A stretch of 64,000 nt of DNA from Pseudonocardia sulfidoxydans NBRC 16205 (GTDB taxonomy: Bacteria > Actinomycetota > Actinomycetes > Mycobacteriales > Pseudonocardiaceae). Made by a program: the position numbers and the translations under genes. The notes under the pieces were generated by a model. That model had not been told where the DNA came from and made no database searches. It saw only the letters and a list, made by a program, of their open reading frames with translations. Numbering within the stretch: position 1 is the stretch's first letter; each line of letters starts with the position of its first letter. Positions 42,891 to 52,652 of this stretch are shown here, in pieces. The DNA is taken from assembly GCF_007989085.1 (NCBI RefSeq), contig NZ_BJVJ01000001.1:1-64000 (forward strand). The letters run 5' to 3'.

Positions 42891-43337
42891 TCAGCCGCGC
42901 GCACCCTCGGTGCGGTAGACCGAGAGGGCCCAGATCACGGCGACGTCGAGCGCGATGATCAGGATCGACCACCACGGCGAGTAGGGCAGGAACAGGAAGT
43001 TCGCGATCAGGCTCAGGCTCGCCAGCAGGATTCCGATGCCGCGGGCCCAGAGCTGTCCGGCGAGGACCCCGGCCCCCGCAGCCGCGACGAGCACGCCGAG
43101 GATCAGGTGGATCCAGCCCCACCCGGTGAGGTCGAAGGCATAGACGTAGCCCTGCACACCGACATACACGTCGTCGTCGAGCAGCGCCGCGATCCCGGCC
43201 AGCGCGGCCAGCACCCCGGTCACGAGCATGACGACACCGGCGAAGAGCGCGAGCCCGGTCGCCCATGGTCGACGTGTCGGCTCCGGTAGGGGGCGGGCAC
43301 CTGCGGGTGAGGGTGGGTCCGGGTTCGTGGTGCTCAT
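42891..43337 (-). CDS. DUF7144-family four-helix membrane protein
   Basis: Encodes 148 aa. A Pro-rich N-terminus is followed by four hydrophobic helices. Motifs such as LFAGVVMLVTGVLAALAGIA, FDLTGWGWIHLILG, LAGQLWARGIGILLA and PYSPWWSILIIALDVAVIWAL are typical of DUF7144 proteins, which are common in actinobacteria. No biochemical function is established. It sits between the AI-2E and SulP genes and is cotranscribed with them. Confidence 0.75.
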   Translation of the reverse strand: MSTTNPDPPSPAGARPLPEPTRRPWATGLALFAGVVMLVTGVLAALAGIAALLDDDVYVGVQGYVYAFDLTGWGWIHLILGVLVAAAGAGVLAGQLWARGIGILLASLSLIANFLFLPYSPWWSILIIALDVAVIWALSVYRTEGARG

Positions 43338-43358
43338 GCTCCTGCTCCTCTCGTCGGG

Positions 43359-44588
43359 TCATCGTCGCGAGCTGGGGGGGCCTTGGGGTGTCGGTGACGC
43401 GTCGACGTCTCGCTCCTGGGGATCGGGGACCGCGGGAACGGGCGCTGCTCGGTCCGGGGACGCCACGTCTGCGGACGGACCGTCAGGGGGTGATCCGGAG
43501 GACGCGGGTTCGTCCGGTCCGGCCTTGCCGCCGACAAGGAACGCCGACATCCACCGGGTCCGGGGGTCGACATCGAGCAGGAGCGCCTTGGTGAGCAGCG
43601 TCAGCGGGATCGCGAGTACCGCACCGAGCGGGCCGATCACGAACGCCCAGAACACCAGCGACAGGAAGGTCAAGGTGAGCGAGAGGTTCACCGCGTCGCT
43701 GACGTACTTGGGCTGGATCAGCGACTGGATCACGAAATTGATGACGCAGTAGGCCACGATCACGATGAGCATCAGCTTGGGCCCGCCCTCGAGCAGCGCG
43801 AGCAGCGCCGGCGGCACGAGACCGATGATGAACCCGATGTTGGGGATGTAGTTCGTGACGAACGCGAGCAGCCCCCACAGCAGCGCCAACGGCACCCCGG
43901 CGATCCACAGGAACACGGTGTCCACCACCGCGACGATCAGCCCGAACAGCGTCGCGACGAACAGGTAGCTGCGGGTACCCGTGACGAACCCGCGCAGCGC
44001 GGACACGATCGCGGGCTGCCGGCCCCCGACCTGCCGGAGGCGGTGGGAGAACCCGAGCGCGTCGACGCTCATGAACAGCACGACGAAGATGAGGAACAGC
44101 AGGTTGGTGAACGTGCTGGCCAGCCCGGCCAGCAGATCGGTTACCACGCCCGCGACCTTGCCGAAGTCGATCTGGCCGACGAGATTCTGCAGCTGTTCGG
44201 GGCCCACACCCAGGCCGGCGAGCCAGGCGCGCAGCCCGTCCAGGAGCGCGACGAAACGATCCTGGTACATCGGCAGCAGCGTGCCGAGCCGGGCCACCGA
44301 CAGCGCCAGCGACGCCGCGAGCCCGATGATGATCGCCAGGACCACGACGAGGCTGACCGTCGCGGCGAGCCATCGCGGCACACCCCGTCTGGTGAGGTTC
44401 CCGGTCAGGGGATGCACGCCGATGACCAGGATCAGCGCCAGCAGCACCGGAGCCACGATCGAGCTGAACTGCTGGAGGGCGAGGGTACTGACCAGCAGGC
44501 CCGTCACCGCCAGCACGACGACCAGCCCGCGCGGCATCCCCGTGGGGAGGACCTCGTCGCCGCGGTCGCCCGGGACGGTCTGGGTCAT
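43359..44588 (-). CDS. AI-2E/PerM-family permease
   Basis: Encodes 409 aa. The AI-2E family pattern is clear: paired N-terminal helices, a long amphipathic region (about 90-160), FVTNYIPNIGFIIGLVPPALLAL and PKYVSDAVNLSLTLTFLSLVFW. The C-terminus is a 60-residue Pro/Asp/Ser-rich cytoplasmic tail not needed for the fold. ATG 44588 is preceded by GAGAGAGG. Family members export autoinducer-2 or act as ion antiporters; here the transport substrate is unknown. It belongs to the operon ending with the SulP genes. Confidence 0.85.
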   Translation of the reverse strand: MTQTVPGDRGDEVLPTGMPRGLVVVLAVTGLLVSTLALQQFSSIVAPVLLALILVIGVHPLTGNLTRRGVPRWLAATVSLVVVLAIIIGLAASLALSVARLGTLLPMYQDRFVALLDGLRAWLAGLGVGPEQLQNLVGQIDFGKVAGVVTDLLAGLASTFTNLLFLIFVVLFMSVDALGFSHRLRQVGGRQPAIVSALRGFVTGTRSYLFVATLFGLIVAVVDTVFLWIAGVPLALLWGLLAFVTNYIPNIGFIIGLVPPALLALLEGGPKLMLIVIVAYCVINFVIQSLIQPKYVSDAVNLSLTLTFLSLVFWAFVIGPLGAVLAIPLTLLTKALLLDVDPRTRWMSAFLVGGKAGPDEPASSGSPPDGPSADVASPDRAAPVPAVPDPQERDVDASPTPQGPPSSRR

Positions 44589-44654
44589 CACGCGCCTCTC
44601 TCGATGTGGGCGGGGCGTGCAGCCCGGCACGCGTCACCGGCTGCGCGCGCCGGA

Positions 44655-45140
44655 TCAGTCGGCGAACACCGACCGCAGGGCGTTCTCCTGGTCGGTGGAC
44701 ATGTTCGTGCTGATCAGCTTCGGTGCCTGGCCCTCGAAGGCTTGGTGGACCTTGTCGAGGACGGCGTCGGAGGTCATCACGAACAGTGCCGAGGTACCGG
44801 GCGTGACCTGGTCCCGGACCTGCTTGATGAAGTCGTCGTCGATGCCCACGTCGCGCAGGGCCCCGCCGAGCGCGCCGGTGGCGGCACCGATCGCCGCCCC
44901 GATCAGCGGGATGAAGAAGATCAGCCCGAACAGCAGGCCCCAGAACATGCCGCCGAGTGGTCCGACACCGGTGAGGTTGTTCAGCTGGCGGGTCTTCGGC
45001 TTCTTCGCGCCCTGTACCCAGGACACGGTCGCCGCGTCGTGCACCGTGATCAGCTGCTGTTTCGCCAGCCCTTGCAGTGTCGTGACGGCGTCGTCGGCGC
45101 CGATGGCGCTGTCGAACTTCCAGACGGTGAGCGTGGCCAT
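44655..45140 (-). CDS. DUF1269-type membrane-associated protein
   Basis: Encodes 161 aa. A ferredoxin-like N-terminal half (ATLTVWKFDSAIGADDAVTTL, ITVHDAATVSWVQG) is followed by a Gly-rich hydrophobic hairpin, LGGMFWGLLFGLIFFIPLIG and AAIGAATGALGGAL. A second alpha/beta segment, TPGTSALFVMTSDAVLDKV, follows. This arrangement is that of DUF1269 proteins, often linked to stress or storage operons. The molecular role is unknown. Confidence 0.75.
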   Translation of the reverse strand: MATLTVWKFDSAIGADDAVTTLQGLAKQQLITVHDAATVSWVQGAKKPKTRQLNNLTGVGPLGGMFWGLLFGLIFFIPLIGAAIGAATGALGGALRDVGIDDDFIKQVRDQVTPGTSALFVMTSDAVLDKVHQAFEGQAPKLISTNMSTDQENALRSVFAD

Positions 45141-45183
45141 ACGGGTGTCCTCCAGATGTGGTCGGCGTGAACCATCGGGCTGT

Positions 45184-45384
45184 TCAGTCGGGGAGCCGGT
45201 GCATGTCGACGAGCTCCAGACCGAGGTCGCTGAACTGGGCCAGCAGCCCGTCGAGGTGGGCCCGGTCGGTCACCGGCCCGAACAACGTCGTGCCGGTGCC
45301 GGGCCGCTCGGAGACCTTCAACTCCGGGAACGCCGCGACCACCGTGTCGGACAACCTGGCGGCGATGACGAACTCGTACCTCAA
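45184..45384 (-). CDS. small conserved actinobacterial protein, TTG start
   Basis: Encodes 66 aa beginning (as fMet) RYEFVIAARLSDTVVAAFPEL and ending ELVDMHRLPD. The compact alpha/beta pattern with GTTLFGPVTDRAHLDGLLAQF resembles small proteins frequent in actinobacterial stress clusters; I cannot name a function. The TTG at 45384 is chosen because GGAGGAGGG stands six bases upstream and no ATG/GTG is available near it. First cistron of the operon that continues with DUF1269, AI-2E and SulP genes. The 297-bp gap to the divergent BASS gene should contain both promoters, but no clear elements were seen. Confidence 0.65.
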   Translation of the reverse strand: MRYEFVIAARLSDTVVAAFPELKVSERPGTGTTLFGPVTDRAHLDGLLAQFSDLGLELVDMHRLPD

Positions 45385-45681
45385 CCGGATCCCTCCTCCC
45401 GGCGGCGGATGGGAGGTGTGCTCCCCGGGCATCACGGTGGACGACGTTCCTCCCGCGGCACCGCCGGCGTCCTCATCCATCGCGGACGAGACCGCGACCA
45501 CCACGCCGGCATCGGCGACCGGATCCTCGACCGCGGCACCGACGCCACCGGCCCGTGGACGGCTCATGGCAGCCGGCACTGTCACGCGCGGTGGGCGCGG
45601 CTCATCCTCGGCAGGCGACGTGTCGCGCGGGGTGACCTGTCGACACTTCGGGTGGCCGGTGGTCCGGGGAAGGAGCTCTAC

Positions 45682-46644
45682 GTGGACGTGATGAACGCGC
45701 TGCTGAACACGGTCCTCGTGGTGTTCGTGGTCGCGACGATGTTCGTCGCCGGCCTGCGCACCCAGGTGGCGGCGCTGGTCGCGGTGCTGCGCAACGGGCT
45801 GCTGGTCGTCCTGGTCCTGGTCGCCAACCTCGTCGTCGTCCCGCTGCTGGGACTGGTTGTCGGGCTGGTGTTCGCGCTGTCCTCGGCCGCGACGGTGGCG
45901 CTGGTGCTCGTCGCGTCCTCGCCAGGTGCGCCGTTCGGCGCGAAGATGGCGATGATCCAGAAGGGGGACGTCGTCACGGGCTCGGTGCTGCAGGTGGTAC
46001 TCGCCGCGATCGGCAGCCTGACCTTTCCGGTGACGGCGAATCTGCTGCTCGGATGGGCTGGGCTGGGCGAGGACGTCAGTCTCCCGGTCGGGCGTCTGGT
46101 CCTGAGCGTCGCCGTGCTCCAGCTCGTTCCTTTCGCGGTGGGGCTCGCGCTGCGGGCGTGGGCGCCCGGCACCGCGGCGTCGTGGACGGCACCTGCGGGC
46201 CGGGTGTCCAACCTGACCTTCGTCGGGGTCCTGGCGCTGGGTGTGCTGGGCAGCTGGCAACAGATCATCGACCTGCTCGGGTCCCTGACGCTGCTGGCGG
46301 CGGCTGTGTTCACCGTGGTCGGCATCGCCGTCGGGTTCGCCCTGTCGGCCGGGACGAAGGCGGTCCGGACGACGACGGCGCTGATCGCGCCGACGCGCAA
46401 CGCCGGCCCGGCATTCGCCGCGGTGGCGATCGCCTTCGGCAACGATCCCGCGATCCTCGCGGCGGTGTCGGGGATTCTGCTGGTCGGACTCGTCGTCGAG
46501 CTGCCGGTCGCCTCCTGGCTGGCCCACCGGCGCAGCACCGGCCAGAGTCGGGTGAGCGAGGACGCCGCCGCCGAGGAGGCGGCGCTGAGAGAGCTCGGTG
46601 CGGTCCGCGACGCGTCCCGACCGCCGGGGCTCACAGCAGACTGA
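45682..46644 (+). CDS. bile acid:sodium symporter (BASS/SBF) family transporter
   Basis: Encodes 320 aa from GTG 45682, which has GGAAGGAG six bases upstream; ATG 45691 is an alternative. About nine hydrophobic helices are visible. LVASSPGAPFGAKMAMIQKGD and APTRNAGPAFAAVAIAFGND correspond to the crossing helices that hold sodium and substrate in ASBT homologues. Family members import organic anions with Na+. The gene is convergent with the LuxR-type regulator, overlapping it by 14 bp. The substrate is unknown. Confidence 0.8.
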   Translation: MDVMNALLNTVLVVFVVATMFVAGLRTQVAALVAVLRNGLLVVLVLVANLVVVPLLGLVVGLVFALSSAATVALVLVASSPGAPFGAKMAMIQKGDVVTGSVLQVVLAAIGSLTFPVTANLLLGWAGLGEDVSLPVGRLVLSVAVLQLVPFAVGLALRAWAPGTAASWTAPAGRVSNLTFVGVLALGVLGSWQQIIDLLGSLTLLAAAVFTVVGIAVGFALSAGTKAVRTTTALIAPTRNAGPAFAAVAIAFGNDPAILAAVSGILLVGLVVELPVASWLAHRRSTGQSRVSEDAAAEEAALRELGAVRDASRPPGLTAD

Positions 46645-49342
46645 GCCTGCGCGCCACCGCAACGGCTTCACGGCGGTTCGCCGTCCCGAGCTTCCGGTAC
46701 AGCGACCGCATGTGGGTCTTGACGGTGTTCACGCTGACCTGGTGCTGCACCGCGATCTCGTCGGCGGTCAGCAGCGACGGCAGCTCGCGCAGCACCTCGA
46801 TCTCCCGCGCGGTCAGCGGGGCGGCGACCGCGGCCGTGGGCCGGCCGCCGCCGTGCTCGGTGTCCCCGCCGTGCCCGGACACGCGGTTCTGCCAGGCCTC
46901 GGCCTCACGCCACGCTTCGAGCAGGTGGGCCAGGAACGGCTCGAGGTGACCGACGCGCCCGAGCGCACCCACGAGCAGGTCGTGCACCGGCTGCCCCAGG
47001 TCGTAGAACGGGCGCAGCACACCGCTGCTCTCGCCGAGCGCCAACGCCGCGAGCAGGGCCCGGTGGGCGGGTTCGGTCATCCCGTTCCTGGTGGTGGCGA
47101 GCGCTTCGACAAGCCATGCCGTGATGTGCGTGGTCACGACCACGACGGGGACGTCCCCGGCCAGCACCGGCGCGATCAGCGCACGCGCCCGGTCGTGGCG
47201 CTGGTGGTCCATGACGTCGAGGGCCCGGATGACCAGCGCATCGCCGGTGCCTGCAAGGAGTCGGCCGACCCGGGACACGACCGCCGCAGCCAGTCCCCGA
47301 TCCGCGAGCGTCAGGCACATCCGCATCTCGGCGAGCTGGGCGAACGCGATGAGCGCAGGCGAGGGCAGCACATCGCCGACCGGTGCCCACACGGCGTCCA
47401 TGTCCCGCAGCGCGCGGCGACGGTGTGGGTACCGGTCGAAGGTCACGACCGCGGCGCTGGAGCGGGCGGCCAGCTCCGCCTCCGGCTCGATGGCACCGCC
47501 CTGGAGCACCGCCATCGTGATCCCCGCCTGACGGTTCGCGTTGTCGAGGTCGAGCACCAGATGCGCGCACCATGCCCCCAACGCGTAGGAGTAGGCCAGC
47601 TGCGGAGACGTCGCCCAACCGTGGTCGGCGGCGTGCGCGGCAGTGCGGCGCGCCCACGAGGCGGACTCGCCGATCAGGCTCACCGCCCCGGTGACCCCGG
47701 ACAACTGGTTCATGCAGTCCAGCGCGAGGCGATCGTGGCCGCGGGCGAGTCCGAGGTCGAGAGCCGCAGTGAGATCGGCTCGGGCCTCGACGTAGTCGCC
47801 GGCCGCGATGCGCAGCGCCCCGCGGTTGACCAATGCGAGCAGCGCGACGTCGTCCTCGGCTGCACCGCTCAGGGAAGCCGGCCCCCCGGGAACGCCCAGG
47901 ATCTCGGTGTCCCCGCGCAGTCGCGCCTGGTAGAGATGCGCGACCTCGGCGAGCCGGCGGGCCCGGTCTCCCATGATCGGGCCACCGCGGACGTGATCCA
48001 ACGCCCGATCACCCGTAAGGCAGTCCGCGGCATCGTAGGCAAGCACAGCGGTGAGCAGGAGGACTTCGGGGTCGTCGCGAACCGCGGCGGGGCTGTCGGC
48101 CACGGCGCGCGAGAGCAGCGTCCCGTTTCCGGCGAGCATCAACGACAGACCGTGCTGAGACAGCAGCCCGCGGATCAGACCCTCGTCGCCCGCCGCCACG
48201 GCATGCTCGATCGCAGGACGCGGCATGCCCGCGTCGTCGAACCACAGCGCAGCGCTGCGGTGTCGGGTGCGCGCGGCGTCGAGATCCCTGCGGCGCAGCT
48301 CCGCGAGCAGGTAGGAGCGCAGCAGGGCATGGTAGCGATACCAGTCTCCGTGGCGGCCCAGGCGCTGTACCAGGGCGTTCGCCTTCTCCAGCCGGTCGAG
48401 CACGGCGCCCGCGTCCGCCCGCTCGGACAACCTCGCCGCCAGCTCGACGGTCAGTTCGTCGGCGACGCAGGTGTCGAGCAGGAACCGCTGCAGGGCCTCC
48501 GGTTGACGGCTGAGGATCTCGGCCACCAGATAGGCCGACACCGCGCTGTCGTCACCGGCGAACTCCGCGACGAACCGCGGCCGGTCCGGCTCGTCAGCCA
48601 GAGCCATCGACGCCAACCGCACGGCAGCAGGCCATCCCTCGGTCCGGCAGCAGAGCTTCTTCAGCTCGGCCAACTCGAGCCGCACGTCCTGACCGCGCAG
48701 AACCTGGTCGATCTCGTCGGTCCCGAAGGCCAAATCGCTGCCACGGATCTCCCGCAACCTCCCGTCGAGCCGCAGCCGGTGCAGTGGAATCGCCGGATCC
48801 CGGCGGCTACTGATGATCAGACTGAGACGGTCCGGCAGGTTGCGGAGGAAATCCGCGACCCCGGAGAGGGTGACCGCATCGCCGATCTCGTGAAAGTCAT
48901 CGAGCACGAGCTCGATACGCACCGGGAGAGCGTCCACCGCCTCGGTCAACTCGGCGAGGAACGCGCGGTCCATGGTCGGCGGGACGGTCAGGGCATCGAA
49001 GGGGTCCTCGATATCACCAGCCGACTCGTGACAGACCGCCGCCGACAGCGCGGCCAGGACCGCCCGCCATAGTGGCGCCGAATCCGAATCATGGCGGTCG
49101 CAGCTCATCCAGGCGACCAGCCGCCCCTCACCGCGCAGCCTCCCGGCGTGCTGGGCCAGTAGCGTCGTCTTCCCGTACCCGGCGGGAGCACAGATCAGCG
49201 CTACCCGCGATGAATCCGCTGAACCGTCCCACTGCAACGCGGTGAACAACCGTGGACGCGCGATCACCGCCACCGGAACCCGCGGTACGCCGATCTTCGA
49301 CGGCGGAATGGTCACATGTGCGGTCTGCCCCCGAGCCACCAT
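46631..49342 (-). CDS. MalT/LAL-type LuxR-family ATPase regulator
   Basis: Encodes 903 aa. A P-loop CAPAGYGKTTLL lies near residues 50-61, IELVLDDFHEI is the Walker B strand, and SRRDPAIPLHRLRLDG is typical of MalT-like STAND ATPases. A long helical, TPR-like middle is followed by a C-terminal LuxR HTH (LTAREIEVLRELPSLLTADE, then VSVNTVKTHMRSLYRKLGTA). Such proteins activate transcription after binding an inducer and ATP. ATG 49342 is preferred over 49369 because GAGGGGGA stands seven bases before it. Targets may be the SulP/BASS or alkylsulfatase genes on either side; no binding site was identified. Confidence 0.87.
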   Translation of the reverse strand: MVARGQTAHVTIPPSKIGVPRVPVAVIARPRLFTALQWDGSADSSRVALICAPAGYGKTTLLAQHAGRLRGEGRLVAWMSCDRHDSDSAPLWRAVLAALSAAVCHESAGDIEDPFDALTVPPTMDRAFLAELTEAVDALPVRIELVLDDFHEIGDAVTLSGVADFLRNLPDRLSLIISSRRDPAIPLHRLRLDGRLREIRGSDLAFGTDEIDQVLRGQDVRLELAELKKLCCRTEGWPAAVRLASMALADEPDRPRFVAEFAGDDSAVSAYLVAEILSRQPEALQRFLLDTCVADELTVELAARLSERADAGAVLDRLEKANALVQRLGRHGDWYRYHALLRSYLLAELRRRDLDAARTRHRSAALWFDDAGMPRPAIEHAVAAGDEGLIRGLLSQHGLSLMLAGNGTLLSRAVADSPAAVRDDPEVLLLTAVLAYDAADCLTGDRALDHVRGGPIMGDRARRLAEVAHLYQARLRGDTEILGVPGGPASLSGAAEDDVALLALVNRGALRIAAGDYVEARADLTAALDLGLARGHDRLALDCMNQLSGVTGAVSLIGESASWARRTAAHAADHGWATSPQLAYSYALGAWCAHLVLDLDNANRQAGITMAVLQGGAIEPEAELAARSSAAVVTFDRYPHRRRALRDMDAVWAPVGDVLPSPALIAFAQLAEMRMCLTLADRGLAAAVVSRVGRLLAGTGDALVIRALDVMDHQRHDRARALIAPVLAGDVPVVVVTTHITAWLVEALATTRNGMTEPAHRALLAALALGESSGVLRPFYDLGQPVHDLLVGALGRVGHLEPFLAHLLEAWREAEAWQNRVSGHGGDTEHGGGRPTAAVAAPLTAREIEVLRELPSLLTADEIAVQHQVSVNTVKTHMRSLYRKLGTANRREAVAVARRLSLL

Positions 49343-49369
49343 TCGATGGTCCCCCTCGTCGAGCGCCAT

Positions 49370-49895
49370 TCCGCTCGGACGGATGGCGGGTCTTACCTAG
49401 CCCAAATGCCGCAGACAGACGAATTGATCATATTATCGACACCATACTGTTCGGGTCCGTCACATGCGAGTCCTATCTGTCTGCCGAACTCATCCGCAGG
49501 GGAGGAGGAGAGCCACTTCAAATTCCGGAAAGATCGTCCAAATTGCTTGTCCGGGCAATTTCTTGTCCGGCCTCCCCGGGGAGACGATGGCGATCGACGG
49601 CGCTGATCGTCCTGGGCCTGCTCCTCGTCGCCTCCGCGGTCATCGGCGTCGAGCTCACCCACCGCACCTCACCCCGCGGGGATGGCGCCATGCAGACCGG
49701 ACCCGGGTGAGCCTCGGGCCGAGGCACAGCAGGAGCCATGGCCCACGCAGGGTAGGCACGCCGCGGGCCCCGCGACCGCGTGACCCGAGCTCATCCGGCC
49801 AGGAGGACGCCTGGCGGACCGAACCCCGGTGACGCTGTGGTGAGCGACCGCGGCCTCGCGCGGACATCGTGATCACCCACAGCGGAGAGGGAACC
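49370..49895. other. AT-richer intergenic region upstream of regulator and alkylsulfatase genes
   Basis: 526 bp without a confident gene. The part 49390-49560 is much less GC-rich than the window. A minus-strand -10-like TATGAT (49432-49427) could serve the regulator. A plus-strand frame ending at 49710 encodes a single hydrophobic segment (TALIVLGLLLVASAVIGVEL) followed by a polar tail. It lacks a good start and ribosome-binding site, so it is only a possible small membrane peptide of about 50 aa. The last 150 bp before the alkylsulfatase show nothing recognisable. Confidence 0.35.
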
Positions 49896-51812
49896 ATGAC
49901 CGAGACGACCGCACCCGGCACCACCCCGAGCCCCGGGATCCTCACGGCCGCGGCAGCGATGGAGTCCGCGCTGCCGTTCACCGACACCGCCGACCTCGAC
50001 GACGCCAAGCGCGGCTTCCTCGGTGCACATCGCCCCGGCCGGGTCACCACCGACGACGGCCGCGTGGTCTGGGACGCCGACGCGTGGTCGACGGTGCTCG
50101 ACGGCCCCCGCCCGGACACGGTGAACCCCAGCCTGTGGCGTCAGGCCCAGCTCGTCGCGCTGCACGGCCTCTACGAGGTCACCGACGGGGTGTACCAGGT
50201 CCGCGGGATGGATCTGTCGAACATGACCCTCGTCGAGGGGCGCGACGGCGTGATCGTCATCGACCCGCTGATCTCCACCGAGACCGCCGCCGCGGCGCTG
50301 GACCTCTACCGCGCCCACCGCGGCGAGCGCCCGGTCACCGGGATGATCTACACCCACAGCCACGTCGACCACTTCGGCGGTGTCCGCGGCGTCATCTCCG
50401 GTGACGACGTCGCCGCCGGGCGCGTCCCGGTGCTGGCCCCCGAGGGCTTCGTCGAGCATGCGGTGGCCGAGAACGTCTACGCGGGCACCGCGATGGGCCG
50501 ACGCGCGGCCTACATGTACGGCGCGGCACTGCCCGTCGGGCCCGCCGGGCAGATGGGCGCGGGACTCGGGATGACCACCTCGACCGGAACCGTCACCCTC
50601 ATCCCGCCCACGGTCGACATCACCCGCACCGGTCAGGAGGAAACGATCGACGGGGTCCGGATCGTCTTCCAGGTCACCCCCGGCACCGAGGCGCCGTCGG
50701 AGATGAACTTCCTGTTCCCCGACCGCAACGCGCTGTGCATGGCCGAGAACGCCACCCACACCCTGCACAACCTGCTCACCCTGCGCGGGGCGCTGGTCCG
50801 CGACCCGCACGCCTGGGCGCACTACCTCACCGAGGCGATCGAGCTGTTCGGCGATGCCGCCGACGTCGAGTTCGCCTCCCACCACTGGCCCACGTGGGGC
50901 CGCGACCGGATCGAGCGGCTGCTCTCCGAGCAACGCGACCTCTACGCCTACCAGCACGACCAGACCCTGCGACTGCTCAACCAGGGGCAGACGGGCGCCG
51001 AGATCGCCGAGCAGCTGCAGATGCCCCCCGCGCTGGAGAACGCCTGGAACACCCGCGGCTACTACGGCTCGGTCAGCCACAACGTCAAGGCCATCTACCA
51101 GCGCTACATGGGCTGGTTCGACGGCAACCCCGCCCACCTGTGGACGCACCCACCCGCGCAGGCCGGCCGCCGCTACGTCGACGCGCTCGGCGGGCCGGAC
51201 GCACTCCTGGAAATCGCCCGCCGCGCCTACGCCGACGGTGACTTCCGCTGGGTCGCCGAGCTCGTCGGCCACCTCGTCTTCGCCGCACCCGACAACAGCG
51301 CCGCCCGCGAGCTGCAGGCCGCCGCCCTCGACCAGCTCGGTTTCGGCGCCGAGAACGGCACCTGGCGCAACTTCTTCCTCACCGGGGCCTACGAGCTGCG
51401 CAACGGCTCGATCGGCACCCCCACCCAGACCGCCGCACCGGACCTGTTCGCCCAGCTCTCACTCGGACAGCTGTTCGACAGCGCGGCGATCCGGGTCGAC
51501 GGGCCCCGTGCGTGGGACGAGACGCTCGGGATCGACTGGACCATCACCGGACCCGACGGCGCCGAGGACCAGCACTGGTCCCGGCTGCGCAACGGTGTGC
51601 TCATCCACGGCCCCGGCTCCGGTCGCGGCCACGCCGACGCCACGATCCGCGTCAGCAGGCAGGCCCTGCTCGCGCTGTTCTCCGGGCAGGCCGGTGCCGG
51701 GGACCTGGCGACGACCGGCGACCTGACCGTCGACGGCCCCGCGGACGTGCTGGAACGCCTGCTCAGCGTCCTCGACGCCCCCGACCCGGACTTCGCGATC
51801 GTCACGCCGTAG
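49896..51812 (+). CDS. type III (metallo-beta-lactamase-fold) alkylsulfatase
   Basis: Encodes 638 aa, the length of SdsA1-like linear primary alkylsulfatases. The zinc motif THSHVDHFGG gives His154, His156, Asp158 and His159. ASHHWPTWG and MAENATHTLHNLLTLRGA supply further ligands and the substrate region. The alpha-helical dimerisation domain is in the middle, and residues about 515-638 form an SCP2-like C-terminal domain. There is no signal peptide, so it is probably cytosolic and splits alkyl sulfates into alcohol and sulfate. ATG 49896 follows AGAGGG. A homologue in the opposite orientation is at 52653. Confidence 0.88.
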   Translation: MTETTAPGTTPSPGILTAAAAMESALPFTDTADLDDAKRGFLGAHRPGRVTTDDGRVVWDADAWSTVLDGPRPDTVNPSLWRQAQLVALHGLYEVTDGVYQVRGMDLSNMTLVEGRDGVIVIDPLISTETAAAALDLYRAHRGERPVTGMIYTHSHVDHFGGVRGVISGDDVAAGRVPVLAPEGFVEHAVAENVYAGTAMGRRAAYMYGAALPVGPAGQMGAGLGMTTSTGTVTLIPPTVDITRTGQEETIDGVRIVFQVTPGTEAPSEMNFLFPDRNALCMAENATHTLHNLLTLRGALVRDPHAWAHYLTEAIELFGDAADVEFASHHWPTWGRDRIERLLSEQRDLYAYQHDQTLRLLNQGQTGAEIAEQLQMPPALENAWNTRGYYGSVSHNVKAIYQRYMGWFDGNPAHLWTHPPAQAGRRYVDALGGPDALLEIARRAYADGDFRWVAELVGHLVFAAPDNSAARELQAAALDQLGFGAENGTWRNFFLTGAYELRNGSIGTPTQTAAPDLFAQLSLGQLFDSAAIRVDGPRAWDETLGIDWTITGPDGAEDQHWSRLRNGVLIHGPGSGRGHADATIRVSRQALLALFSGQAGAGDLATTGDLTVDGPADVLERLLSVLDAPDPDFAIVTP

Positions 51813-51824
51813 CCGCGGCGAGCA

Positions 51825-51856
51825 GAAGGGGGACCGCGACCGCGGCCACCCCCTTC
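51825..51856 (+). terminator. hairpin after alkylsulfatase gene
   Basis: GAAGGGGG and CCCCCTTC form an 8-bp stem around a 16-nt GC-rich loop, 12 nt after the stop. Probable terminator; there is no U-tract. Confidence 0.55.
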
Positions 51857-51926
51857 CGGCAGACCGCCCTCACCTCATCCGCGCCGGACGACGCAACGCA
51901 CCCCGGGCGTCCCTAACGTCGCCGAG

Positions 51927-52601
51927 GTGCGCAGGGCGTCGCAGCGGCGGGTCAGCTATGCGGTCGTGACCGTCCTCGTCCTCGCCACCTACGCCGTGAC
52001 ACTCGCCGCCGACGGCCTGATCGGCTCGGCGTGCGCGGCGGTGCTTCAGGTCGCCGTCGTGTGGGTCGTGCTCCGCTGGGCGCGCGCGGAACGTCGAGTC
52101 CTGGTTCCGGCGACCGCGATCCTGGCGATCACCACCGTCACCGCGGTCATCGCGGCGGTCGCAGCCCCGACACCCGGCCCGGCCGCGGCCGGCCTGGTCG
52201 TGGCGCTCTTCAGTCTCAACATGGCGCTGTACCTGGTCGCCCCCATCGTGATCGTCCACGACGTGGCGATCTCCGGCCGCGGCGACGGCGGCACCGTGCT
52301 CGCCGCCGTCGCGGCCTACCTCCAGATCGGCCTGTTCTTCGCGTTCCTCTACCGGCTCATCGACGTCGTCAGCGCCGACCCGGCCTTCAGCGCCCCGGTC
52401 CGGATGTCGGATCTGCTGTTCTTCAGCTTCGTGACGATGTCGACGACCGGTTACGGCGACCTCGTCCCGATCGGCTGGGCGACCGAGACCGCCACCGTCC
52501 TCGAGATCGTGGTCGGCCAGTTCTATCTCATCGCCGCTGTCGGCAAGATCGTGACGGCATGGATCCCGCGACCGGGAACGGGGCCATCCGCTCCACCGTG
52601 A
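51927..52601 (+). CDS. two-TM-pore potassium channel protein
   Basis: Encodes 224 aa. Four to six hydrophobic segments are present. The pore region near 165-180 reads MSTTGYGDLVP, with the potassium selectivity filter TTGYGD. The last helix, VLEIVVGQFYLIAAVGKIV, matches the inner pore helix of ion-channel-2 proteins. No cytoplasmic RCK domain is encoded. GTG 51927 lacks a strong ribosome-binding site. It lies between the two alkylsulfatase genes, reading toward the second. It may relate to membrane-potential or detergent stress, which is an inference from position only. Confidence 0.82.
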   Translation: MRRASQRRVSYAVVTVLVLATYAVTLAADGLIGSACAAVLQVAVVWVVLRWARAERRVLVPATAILAITTVTAVIAAVAAPTPGPAAAGLVVALFSLNMALYLVAPIVIVHDVAISGRGDGGTVLAAVAAYLQIGLFFAFLYRLIDVVSADPAFSAPVRMSDLLFFSFVTMSTTGYGDLVPIGWATETATVLEIVVGQFYLIAAVGKIVTAWIPRPGTGPSAPP

Positions 52602-52652
52602 GCCGGCTCGACGTGCGCTCGGGCCGGCTCCCCGGTGTTGCGGCAGAACGGC

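Noticed and set aside
49464..49832. Plus-strand frame of 122 codons before the alkylsulfatase gene
   Set aside because: Arg/Pro/His-rich composition without a ribosome-binding site; it looks like a shadow of non-coding GC-rich DNA.
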